From: Cristatella mucedo
Lineage: Eukaryota > Bryozoa > Phylactolaemata > Cristatellidae
Assembly (NCBI GenBank): GCA_009760855.2
Contig: WPIO01000017.1
Location: 4,084,501 to 4,148,500 of the forward strand
DNA length: 64,000 nucleotides
Direction: 5' to 3'
Shown here: one piece after another, positions 22,701-35,600 of the stretch
How the letters are laid out: each line of letters opens with the position of its first letter
Position numbering within the stretch: position 1 is the stretch's first letter
The notes under the pieces: generated by a model
What the model saw: only the letters and a program-made list of their open reading frames with translations
Database searches by the model: none
Told to the model about the DNA's origin: nothing
Program-made: the position numbers and the translations under genes

Positions 22701-25700
22701 CAAGCATGATTTTACTTACTATTCTATTGCGTATCACTTTGCAGCAAATGTAAAGCGCCTAGAAAGAGATTAAGTTCTCTGAGGGCGCTTTATCAAGTGC
22801 AATATTATTATTATTATTAGCCACGAGCTGCTGCAGGCTTAGTTGCAAAGTCGTTTTCACGGACGGCTCCTGTGTTTGTTCATACCCTGTTCTTGTGCAA
22901 CTCCCTGGCCATCGGCTGCTAAGCAAATTAGGATATATTCAATTCATTTGTATAGCGCCCCAAGAGAACTTAATCTCTATTCAGGTGCTTCACATAGGCC
23001 TCGGGGCTCGAGCCCACAACCTCAGCCAGACCTTGGTCGGGGCGAGCACTGTAACCACTGGGCCAAACCAGCGCCTGGATCGTGACCACTCCTGTTTCTT
23101 TGGCTGACCTTTATGACTGCAGTAATTGAGTGTTGCACACATAGTAGGTACTCGCATGAGAAGTATCTTTGTTAGTTTCTTGTGAATCCTGTATCTTTTA
23201 AAGCAGCTGTATAATATGCCAGTGCTGATGATTTGCCACCAACTGCACTGTGCATGTGCAGAATTACCATCTATGGTCGATTATGCATGACATCAATGAG
23301 GATCTCACTGTCAGTTATCGATCAGTCAGAACCCAATGGTGAATTGTTCTTATACCCCATCCGAGTTTTCTGTGTGAGCTTTGTATGGTTAGCAAAGTTG
23401 CCCCTGCTCAAGTATTTTACTCGTGCACCACCATGAACTGGACTGTTGCACATCGTTGTCAAAGCTTTAGTTGACTGCGTGGCTGCTGCTGTCTGGACTT
23501 GGGATGTGCAGTTAAACACCATTGAGTTGCATGGCTGTTAGGTTACCAGAAGGGATTGCTCGGGCTGTCTAATTTGTTGTATGAGCTAATCTGAAGCTAG
23601 CTTAAAAGTATCTTAGAAGTTTTTGGCTTGCTTCCTCCTTTCGTAACAGGAAGGGACATACTGGGCCCTGTTTTCCACATTTCGTCTGTTCTTTTTGTTC
23701 TGGCCTTAAATGCTAGATCGCATATACCAACAAACTGCGGCCTTCTTAGAGCAAGATCTTGTCTCACCTCTGTTTACCTGAAGGACCTTGCTATCAGTAG
23801 CTTCAGCTATTTATAGCAGATGGGCAATAGAATCTGACTGCAGGGTGCCGCTCACCTGTAGGCCATGCATTTAGGTAGTAAAAGCCTTCCTGCACATTGG
23901 CCTTGTTCTGGCCAAATCACCATGCTTCATGTGATTTTTTGCTTGGTGTGGGATGACCTCTGAACTCCTGGGGAGACTTGTTCCTGTATGCTCGTGGACA
24001 AAGGCCGAGGTGCAGTGAAGTCAGCAAGTAGCTAAGCTTTGCAAATTAATTTTGAATAGCCTCTGCTATTGAGAGCTGTTAACATGTTGATATCAGCTGT
24101 ACTGTAATGTAATGTATCTCCGTCTGTAACTCCACAAAGCCATAAGGACTAGGTGGGTGTTACACAGGAGAGTTTTTGTATAGCGCACTCACAGCCTAAG
24201 CATCTTTCGGTACGCATTCGGTAGCCAACAGACTTCATCTCACGCAACAAAGAGAAAGTAGGAAGCATAGCAGAGTCAGGAGAGCAGTTGAGGTAGTGAG
24301 CAGTGTGGAAGTAGCAGGTCAGGACCGAAGAAAAGGATGAGCCATAGTCGGCAGCAGGAGAGTAGTTGTAGTTGCGTAAGAATTGTGGAAGCGAGTTCCA
24401 CAGTCTAGGACCTGCAGAGCTAAAACTTCTGTCGCTAACGGTCTTTAAGCAAAGGAATGGAACAGCTAATTTATTGTCCATACAGGACCCGAGGGCACGA
24501 GGAGGCTGAACCTGGTGCAGCAGTTCAGCTAGGTAGGAGGAGCCAAGCCGTGCTTGACAAGGGTGCCGACTGAGGAGGGCTAAAGGGCTGCCAGTTGTAA
24601 TAGTGACTTTTGCCATGGTTTGCTGCTAACGTTGGTGTTGGTGGTGTTGATGATGCTGATCGGTAGTGTTTGTCATACTGATTGGCTGATGGTTGTGATG
24701 GTGATGAAGATAATGATGACTACGATGATGGTAAATAGACAGGTGTAAATTGGACAATCGATTATCTATTTGCCGACTGGAGGCTGCTATGGCAGCTGCT
24801 ATGCCAACTGTTATGTCGTTTTGACTAAGATGCGCAATCATAAACAATAAAATAAAATACCAGCTGATTTAAAATCTTTTTGTGTAGCGGCAGAAGACCC
24901 CTTAAGGTGATCACCACCGCCTGCAGTGCCTTACCTAGTGGGCCATTACTGCTCACATGGCAGACTTAGCAGTAATGACTGGGCAAGTAGGTTGTTGTGC
25001 TTTGTTGTGCATATGTGCCAGGGTATCGGCGACCACCAAAGAATCAGTCTTTCACCTGTAGCCGGGACCTGCACGGCAACGTGTCGGACTGACAAGAAAT
25101 CTTTGTGCTATGATGTCCTCGTGTTTTTTTTATAGCACTTTATATATCAGACTGGCAGTTACGGCATATTTATAATATTTTTTAAACACCTCTACGATTT
25201 AACTAGCTTCTTTTCTATTGACATCACTTATGGACCATGCATGGCCAAAACGTTTTCAGGATTTCGTATGCCAATTTCAGCGATAGGTTCATGTAGCAGT
25301 GCTAGCTGTTGTCAGTGCTTAAGTCACCCGGCCATGCTACCTTTCATGGGTACTGAGCCGAAGGTAAAATGATCAGTGAGATGTAACAGCCTATCGCCAT
25401 GCTCGTGGCGATCGGCTGGAGGAATTTTTCCAACTCAGGGTAGATTTTGTTCATATTATGACGAGTCGTGTGTAATTTATCAAGGGATAGCCACTGGTCC
25501 AGTTGCCATTGTTGACACTTGCCTGATATGCCTAGTGCCTGTAGCGCAGCCGAAGAAGGCAGCTACCGTCGATTTGCCGGCCATCTCGTCCAACTGCATC
25601 CTAAAAGCAGAAGTGTCTGATGCTAGTCATTAATGTGTCGTCAGGCTGCCAGGCAGCAGAGTCACTGTGGTAGTAGCCGAAGGGCTGCCCTGTTGGAGTA

Positions 25701-28700
25701 TTGTGTTACACGAGAGCAAGATCCCTTGTTTGGGAGATGAGACAGAGAGCTGCAGCCCCTAATTGGAAGGCTTCTCTGTCCTTGTAGCCGAAGGCCACGT
25801 CTGTACCCATCCTTGTCCTGGCTTCGCATTGGCTGGTGCTCACCTGTGCTGGCTTGTGCTCGGCTGGTTGTCCTCGACGACGATATGCAGTGCACAGATC
25901 ATTGGCGGCTTATGAGCTAACTTTGTGGCTACGTTTAGGTGCCTCAGCATCGGTCGCACATAGACTAACTGTAGGTACATCTTAGCCGTCGCTTAGGTGC
26001 ACGGTTGCAGGTTCACGTGGCTGCTTACGCACCCCTCTTTTTGTTATGCACGTGCGTTCGTTGTTGCCTGTGATCACGATCTGTTGCATCCAATCATGAA
26101 ACGTTTGCTGTATGCTTGCAATGAACATTTCCTAGGAGACAGATCGGAGGAAGAAGTTTGAAGCTGCTTACCGTCAGCTGCTGAGTGACGTCAAGAAGAA
26201 TCAGCAGTTAGGTGGACCAGACTGTGAGGTATGCTTTCCTTTGTTCTGCATATAACCTTATACGTAATCGTGGCTGAGAGCTTTCTGGTTGTTGCAAGCA
26301 GATTTTCCGACACCATTGGGCAGATGTTGCCGACCACTTTGTAGGAGGGACCACATTGTGCCATCGGCGATGATGAGTTCTTCGACGCAGTCGATGCGTC
26401 GCTGGATCGCCTAGAATTGGAGACGAATAGCAGATACGAAGCACAAGTTGCCAAGCAATCTTCTGCCACAGCAGATCTTATGACAGCAGTGGATAGTCAC
26501 ACTCTACCTGGCGTTGTTAGAACACTTTCACCAGGAAACCGTTACTATGACGAGGTAATTGCAAAACACAAGTCAAACAATATTGGACGAGATCGGGTCA
26601 CTTAGTAGAACAGCTGCCATCTTCAGCTGGCTTGCACGGTGTATATAGCTGAACATGAACATGGAAGCACACTACCCTACATACTTCTAAGTGCAAGTAG
26701 GGAAAGTGCAGCATGTACTGCTTCAATCACGTACCGCTAAAGCACTCTAGCTTGCGAGGTGTGCATGTCAGACTGAGGATAGCCTTGGCTTTCACGTTTT
26801 GGGAGGCCTTATCTGTTGCTTTAGGCTTATACTACCTGGTATAAATTGCTAATTTTAGTCAGGCAAACTGGGTGGCAAAGAGAATTTTCGCCGAGCTTAG
26901 CTTCTGGTGGTCAGCTCTGCATTGTTTCATCAGTGCCGTCCCTGTGACTGTGTTGTAGTGAAGAGCACAGCTCGTGCCCATATTTGGCACTTGCTATCAT
27001 GAAAGACAAGCTCAGTCTACCGTGCTAACGAGTGAGCCAAGGCAAGTGGACTTAGAACTCAAGAAACTGGGGTATCAGAATTTACAGAGCACCAAACTTT
27101 GCCTCGATGAAACCGACCATGCACTCTTGCTATGCCGTGGTGAAAAGAAAAGTAGTGATGGTTGTGGGGGTCTTCGAGCAGGATAGGGCAAATCGTTACA
27201 ACGAGGGTAGAAAATCCTGACGATTCTCGGAGAGTAAAAACCTGCCAAAAATCGCCTTGGCAAGCATTAACTTCCTGTGGAGCCTTATCAACAGCCAAGT
27301 CGTCATGGCTAGCCCGGTAAACTCTACTGCAGCTTCCTTGCAGCTTGCATTCAGCTGACATTCACACTGGGCTAGTAGGAGAATTTCTCGAATTGAATGA
27401 CGACGAAACCAATATTGAAGTTATGGGACAAGCTCGTGTGTGACTCAGAAGCTAGAGAGCCCAAATGAGCTCAGCTCACCCGTAATCTTTTGTAGCCACA
27501 ACGTGGAATCTGGATGGATCTTGTTCCAAATGATCTTATCTTTCCCCAGATGACTATATCAGCTCTGTAATATTATTTGCAAAAAGTCGGGCTTGTTGAG
27601 ATAAGGATACCGCAGCCAAGCTAGACCATGAATAAAAATGACATCCTGTGCTACTTGTAGGTCATCATGCCTGTGCAGTAGTATGCTCACAGCTGTTGCA
27701 AAACTCTTGACTATCTTGACTACCCATGGAACAAAGCATGTTCTGGAAGAAATCAGTTTCATCTTTCAGTGACTCATTGTAACAATGGAGGGAAACTGTA
27801 TCCTTGCTCAGCTGTTCCATTAGATTTTCCACCACCTCTTCTTCGAGTAGCTGAAGGCCAGTCGTCCGCCTACCCGGTTTTCTGATCTAGTCTTCCCCAG
27901 GCCAAGGCTGTCCGAAGCTTTACCTACCTTACGAAGCTCAAACCTGATCTATAGATGCACTTCCTTTTTATTGCTTTCACTTGTCACCCACTGCCTGAAG
28001 TTGTAGGAATTTCTGCCAAGTCAATGGTCGAACCAGTTTTTGAAGAGGGTACAGTCTTTTAGTAGCTGTTGTGCTGGAACAGGTATGCATGTTGTGTTAA
28101 TTGCTGTGGGCCTGCGTTATGATCATGCCTCCTTTGCAGCATATGTAAAGTGCCTCGAAAGAGATTGAGTTCTCTGAGGGTACTATACAAATGTATTATT
28201 ATTATTATTATTATTGTGTATGCAAAATCACTTTGAGGGCCCAGCATGCTTTGCGGTACTTTAAAGAGAGCATATATTGTTATGCAAGGCCTCTGTGTAC
28301 AAGTGATAGTCCCGATTCAACGTTTTTAAAAATTACTGACTGACAGCATCTCGTCATTATTGGTGACCTTGATAGATGTAATACCATATGTATACTTAGT
28401 TACTGCTACGCATGCAGATCTCTACTGACTCACTTGCATTATGAGCTTTTAGGTGTAGGCTACTTAAGCCTTTGTGTTGAGGTGGCATTGTGCTTGGTGT
28501 GCTTATGCAGGTCAACTCCGTTGTCGACGAGCACATGAAGTACTTGGATGTCAGTATGGACAATGGGGTATGGGAGCTTTTCCATGAAGAGGGTGAAATG
28601 CGAGTTTATCGCAGAGAACTCGTGGAAGATGGCATGATAGTCGACCCTTTGAAAGCAACACACACCGTGACGGTAAGCACTGACAGCCGAGTTTCACCCC

Positions 28701-29542
28701 ACCCCAATTATTTTCAGCTGCTTAATTCTTTCAGATTATTTCACTCAATGCCACCCACCAGTCGGTTGTATTAATTGGCCTGTATATTACAATATCGAAT
28801 GGCTGAATGTATGCAGTACTTATGCGACCTCACTTTTGAATAAGCTTTCTATACTGGCCAAGCCGAAGTGAAGAGTACCGAAGTAAATCGGGCCGAAACT
28901 TCGATTGTAGTAGTATCGGTCTGCAGCTGATTACTCGACGACTTGCTGTAGCCTCCTGTTTTGCCAGAGGTTTACTGCTTGCATTTTTGTTCTTTCTTCT
29001 TAACCCATGAACAATTTTGTACGTTTTAGCAGGTAATTTTGCCCTCTGGAGGTGTTCCCAATATGGCATCCTAATGTTATTGTACTGCATGCCAGCTAAT
29101 AACCCAGCACGAGTGAGCATGCCACTCAATCAGCATTGCAGCAAGTGTCAAGAGGTCATCGTTTTTTTAGGGTGTCACAGGACACGAGATCTGCCATCGA
29201 TTTTGGGACACGAACGTACGCATGGAATGGGAAGGCACACTCGAATCCACCCATCTTCTTGAAACCCTTGCTGAAGACACGGTGGTCACTCAGCAACTCT
29301 ATAGGCGTGTATGGCCTACAACTCAGCGAGACTCATTGTTTTGGTCACACATACGTCGTGTGCCACCGAAAGATGAAGAGGCACCTGACTACTGGATTGT
29401 ATGCAATTACTCCACAAACCATCCTAAGGCCATGGTAAATATTACTAGCTATGCAGTTATGCATTAATGTATGTATTTATAATGCTCTCTGTCTGTCTCT
29501 GTCTCTCTGTCTGCCTGTCTCTCTCTCCACCCCTTCTTCTCG

Positions 29543-29622
<80 letters not shown>

Positions 29623-32600
29623 CCCAACCAATAAGACTTAATGGAAGTTATGCTGGAGTGCATTCCAAGTCTAAGCTGCTGTCAATACGCCTACGGTAGC
29701 CAGCAAAGTACACGTCTACTCATGTAATAGACAGAGAGTGAAGTCACGAGAGCTCAGTTAAGTCACGAGAGCATGGAAGAAATGGGTAGCGTGGAAGTAG
29801 CAGCACAGCATTGCTGGAAAGATTTTTTTAGAGTCAGTGGGCCATTTGGGTCCGAGTAAGGAATTTTGCTTTACATATGCCCTCGTTTGTCATGCACATC
29901 CATACATCCAGATCGGCATGCTATTGCATGTTGGGTAATCGTCTAACGCTGACCATCTAGGCATGCAGCCTGGTCAATGCATGGTGCCTTTTGATGGCTA
30001 CCTTGCCCCTGTGTTACTAGGATGAGAGGCAGCTTGACCAGTGCTTTGTAGTCCATTGACAGATTGCCTACAGCACTTTTGTGGCAAGAACAGCGAGTAA
30101 AAGTATACTGAATCGGTAACATCTCACTTCTAGCCTGTTAGGGCTAATCCCGTGGCCTAGCGGTTAGTGTCACGGATTTTGGACCTTGATATCATGAGTT
30201 CAAATCGGACTAGGATAGGACTTGTTGCTGGCCACTTAACATAGCAGTATGCTGGCAGTTCATGATGCAGACTTGGCATTTGGGGCGATGCAGCACTTCC
30301 AATGGAGCGCTGTCACTATGTTATCCGGTTTTCATTGTCATCAATGTTATCTGGCATATTTGTTTCTTGCCGGTGAAAAGTCTTAAAAACTACTACTATG
30401 ATTTCTATGTAACTCCATTTTAAAACATGCAGCTTGCCTTGGGAGGAGTGACCTTCAGAGGCTCAAGCATGAGAAAGCATAAAAAAGATCTGGCCCGACT
30501 GTCCATCGACTGGTGTACAAAGAGTATTGTATATCGTACTAATCCGTCATAGCCAAGGCCAAGTTTAGCTTCTGTAGAAACGAAGTCGAATCACAGATCT
30601 ACAATTTGAAAAAGGTTAGCCTCAACCATCATCCATCTCCTTTAACTGCTCCCCTGTCAGCACTGTATGTAGTGAGTCTTGTGGCAATCCTGCGCAGATC
30701 GCTTCACTAACTTATTGGTCTGCGAGATAAATAAGATTTGAGAGTCCATCTCCAGAGTAGCATCCCCACTGGACTCTTTTCCCTCAATAACATTCCCACT
30801 AGACTCCCCTTCAGTTCCTTGCTGTAGATCAATACACCTTCAAGCCTGCCGCCAGTAAACAGCTGAACTGCTGCACCAGTTTCAGCCTCCTCTGCCCTCA
30901 GGTCCTGTATGGACAATAAATTAGCTATTCCATTCCTCAACTTGACCGTTGGCGACAGAAGCTTTTGCTGTGCATGTCCTAGACTGTGGAACTTGCTTCC
31001 ACAATTCCTACGCAACGACAGCTACTCTCCTGCTGCTGACTATGGCCCATTCTTTTCAGCCATTCTGAGCTGCTACTTCCATGTTACTCACTACCTCAAC
31101 TGCTCTCCCGACTCTGCTATGCTTCTCACTTTCTCTTTGTTGCGTGAGATGTAGTCTGTTGGTTACCGAATGCGTACGGAAAGCGGCTCAGGCTGTGAGT
31201 GCGCTATACATAACTCTCCTGCGTAACACCCACATAGTCTGTGTGGCTTTGTGGAGTTACAGACGGAGATACATTACATTGCATACACCTCGAAGTTCAT
31301 CTTCTGGTCTTAAAAGACAGCTAGCTCCCTAGAACTTATACCCACTGTTCCCTTTCTGAGATACACAGATTTTATGCTGCCCTGCATAGCTAGCCTAATA
31401 AATATGTTCTTATCCTTTGGTCTTGTTCGTGCACCTTTTTAAAAGGCTATTGTTAAGCCACTCGTTAAGACCATGACACTAGACTTGGATAACTTCAGCT
31501 CCGTCCAGTATCCGGTTAACATTCCTATCGAAGGCATTGACTGGAACAGTAGTGGCCGACCAACTAAACTCATATATCAAAGCTTCGAACCAGCATGTAA
31601 GTTCCCGTCGGGTTTTATATCTAATCACACCACAGAGTCAGCACTACTTCGTGTGTATACTGCGACCTTTTAAGAAACGCTGACTCGGGTAGAGTCTCTC
31701 TGTTTGTTTTGCTCGATCTTTAGGCAGCGATTAGTACTATTAATCGCCAAGTCCTTCTTAAGCGCCTGTATTTGGTCCGGGCATAACTGGCATTGCTCTG
31801 CCTTTGTTTTGGTTGTATGCCAGTGGCAGACTTAAGAGCATTGATGTCAATGGGCATCAGCCATGCAAGAAGCCTACCCAGCATGGGATACCCTAGGGAT
31901 GTGTACTTGGTCTTATTCTTTTTGAAATGTATACTCTCAATCTTGCCTATATACAACCTAGGCTTTCATTGTGTGCAGATGACACAGCTGTACCTATGCT
32001 TTGATTCCTGCTTACTTGCAGCATGTCAAACTCTCTTAACTCCCATGCTGTTTGTATTGCTCGATTCGCATTTGAATGGTGGCAAACATTATCAAATTGA
32101 ATGATAATCAAACCAACTTACTTGTTATGGACCAACCTGAAGTTGAAAAATGGGCTTTGCCACCATATAGCATCTCCTGTAACATATGTTTGCAATCTGG
32201 GTGCCCTGTACCAGAGTGACCTTTCACTAGACGACCACATCAGGTTCACAGTTAAGACTGCCTTCTTTCAGCTATGTAACACTGCAAAAATTTGGATTTG
32301 CTTAGACAGGGATCCCATATCTAAGTTATTCGATGCATCTGTGACTTCATGTCTCAACTTCTTTAGTCAGTTCGACATTTTGTCGATTTGCATGTCTTTC
32401 GGCCTATGCAAAAGGGGCTTACAATTTGTGCAAAACTCTAGGCTTGTCGATCGTGTTTTCTTCGCAGCAAATGTAAAGTGCCTAGAAAGAGATTGAGTTC
32501 TCTAAGGGCGCTTTATAAAGTATATTATTGTTGTTGTTGTTGTTATTATCTTGAACGTCGAAATGGCCTCATTACACCATTTCTCACCAACTTGCACTGA

Positions 32601-35600
32601 GTCCCCCATTAAGCAGTGTATCGACTTTAAAGGTTTCGTCGTTCACTATTAGGTTCCTTCATTCTCTAGCTCCTTCCGACCAATCCGAACTACTTACCAA
32701 TCAGTTTAGGCATCGTTACACCCGCTCTTCTGACTCAAGTCGTTAGCCGTGCCTCGAATTTACCTTAAATCCAGTGGAGACCGTGCCTGTAGTTCGTATG
32801 CTTCCAAGGCCCGGAACTCACTTCCGACTGACGTTGCAAAATCGCCTGACTTGATGACATTTAAACAGAAGCAAAAAACACACTTTCTTCTCACAGCATT
32901 TGCTGAGTCCTTGTGGATTTCTTATGTGTGCTTGTACATGCTGATACTGTGCATGCTATCACCAACCAATTTATTTGTGCCCTTTACAGTGTGTGTCGGT
33001 TGCCTAGAAAGAGATTTAGTTCTCTTGTGGTGCTATACGATCTCTTATTGTAGTTTTGTATTCTTTTTACTTGTTCCACTAGAGGAATTTTACCAGCAGA
33101 TCCATTATTTGTACCAGGGATAGTCCATAACAAATGCTGCCTGCCATTGTATAAATAAATGAATGCTAGCTGATTTAACAGCCTCTTTTGTATAGCGACA
33201 GAAGAGCCCTTCCGGCTATCACCACCACTTGCAGTGGCGATAAAGGATCGCCCACTGCAGGATTCGAGCCCACGACCTCGGGGCCGAAGTCGTGAAAAGC
33301 AACCGCCTTACCTAGTGAGCCATTACCGTCGTGTAGAGCCTAGCAAGTTAAATTCTTCATCCTTAGGCTGGAAGTCTGGGGATGGGAGGCTCGATATTTA
33401 CCGAATTTTAATCTCATAGGGCGACCACACCCTCAAAAATATGGGAGCCTGTATCTGGTTATTCAGGAGGATGCCCAACTTGTTAACATAAGGGTCCAGC
33501 CTTGGGACGCATTTTTCGTGGATTACTGCATGGTGCCATAACAATAGATTCGACCGTACAGCATTTGGTTTGTCCTGATCGCTGTCACCTGATGGCATGC
33601 GTTTGTTGCCGAGATGCAGTTCCTGTGCACAGGTCTTTGGCCCCCAAATGCTCTGCTATGACAGGCTTTTTTCTATTTGTTATGTACTCGGACCCCATGT
33701 CTTGAGCAAAAAAGAAAGCCTTCAACTGTGTCATAGCTTAGATCCTTTTTTAATCGGCACTCAGAACCAGCATGATTGTTGTGCCGTCAATTAGGTTTTG
33801 AATTCGTTATTCTTGACTGAGATAGAAAGCCATCGCTATAATTGTCTTTTTAAATAAATCGTGGCTTATTTATGCAGCTAACCAAATGTGTCCACGCCAA
33901 GATCAACGTGGCACTCATATGCCAGACCATTGTTTCACCTCCAAAGGATGGAAGTCAAGTGAGCAGGAATGACATTACCTGCAAGATCCAGTATTCTGCC
34001 AACGGTAAGGTCTTCTCTGTTGTGTGATGATCTGCTAGGGCAACCAGCAATACTGCAATAGTCGGTGCTTATTCACCTGTGCACGTAATCAATTATTATG
34101 CTCGTCTACGTCTTGTAAATCAGGGCAGGTTCAGAATGGCTCACTTGTAAATGCTTCGTGTGTCGGCGTGAAGCTTGCAGGAACTCTTGTATATTTTATT
34201 GCCTCATCTGCCAGACCAATCGTTGATCTCAATTGTTCCGGTAGGATATCGAGATCAGTAATGTCAAACGTAGCTGATAGATCCAGGAGGGTCGTCTGCA
34301 GCTTTTATTCAATACTGCCTCCCCTTAAATGTTTTTCATTACTATTTTTTCTTAAACGAGACATTGAGAGTGTATGTAGTACAGAGTGCGAAGTTATCAC
34401 CGATGTAGTTGTCTGTATGCAAATTCGTAAGCCATTTGCCAGCACCAGGTGGGCATCACGTTGCCGAGTGGAACAAGACTTTTGCGAGGGAGTGTATACA
34501 CCTGTGTTTGTCCATGTACCTTATATGCACACCCATACAGAAGTATGCGTTAGGGCAAGAGTTTAACAGTCTGTTGACGGCTGGTGAGTCAGCTCTGACT
34601 TGAGGTGATTGTTTCCTGATCGTGTGGTCGGGTCACGGGACTGAAGGGAACCTACTACGGTGGCACTACATACAAGTCAATGTCGACCATAGGTAGCTGC
34701 TCCTAGGTCGTAGAGTGGCTGGATCCCAGCTCTCAAAGCATCACATAAAGTTTGGCTCATTCGGGCAACATGAAATCGGGAAACTGTGGGAAATCCACTG
34801 TCATTTGTGGCCACGTCTAGTAGGGCAGTTGGCAGTACACATGGTTTGGCTTGCACAAGCACGAGCAGCTCGTTATTGTTCCGAGCTCAGTCTAACAATT
34901 ATGCCGCCGAGTTCAGGTGTCCCACTAGAAGTCAGCCCAGTGCTACCCACTTCTTCGCTCGGATGTACCGATTGTTGGTCTCCCGTAAGAGCGCGTATGG
35001 GCTTAATGGATGTGGATTTTTATCGTACTCAAAAGGGTTCCTTACTTTAAATATGGCTTTTGGGATGTTTGTAAATTGGAGCTATAGTGCCAACTTTTTT
35101 TAGTAGCTCAATGTGCAACTGTGGTTTGCTGCATGCCGAACTTAAACCAGTTGTACTAGGTTACGTGGGGTCAGGTCGTGTTTAGTCTTGGGTCTTGTGA
35201 CTAGGAAGTGCCAGTATATGATTTCTCTTATCCGAAGCCTTTGTAAGCATGCCTACAGGATGTAACTCATTTTTGCGATCACCAGACGTTCTGTGCGGGC
35301 AGGGGTGGGTGGGTGGTAGTGCCTGCACTTGCCGTAAGTGCCATATGCATCAGTAGGTTTCACATACATACTGCGCGTAGAGGCAGAAGTGGGCAGTGAC
35401 AGCTGCACCTCACTGGCTAGCTGCCAATCTAGATCGTCGCCATCTTGATCAATCAACAAGTGCTAAATGCAGTATGATGTATTTACCGTTGCTGCTCTGT
35501 TCACCTCCGTGTTGATACTGACCGATGTCTGCTTCTTAATTTCCAGTCAACCCCGGTGGATGGGCTCCACCTTCTGTGCTACGAGCAGTTTACAAGCGAG

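Larger units (their letters stand above)
30417..33060 (+). mobile_element. LINE-A copy, long, old, twice invaded
   Basis: Segments in order: EN-RT linker (30,417-30,600), RT N-edge (about 30,690-30,840), [LINE-B insert], RT from about 31,300 ('[12 protein letters not shown]' at 31.64 kb, YADD-like region near 31.97 kb), C-terminal region to 32,445, [LINE-A tail insert], C-terminal end from 32,546 and 3' UTR to about 33,060. Stops and indels throughout. The order matches the 20.8-kb copy once the inserts are removed. Confidence 0.85.

Noticed and set aside
30149-30225. Functional tRNA gene
   Set aside because: A and B boxes are present, but no convincing acceptor and anticodon stems; followed by a SINE-like body.
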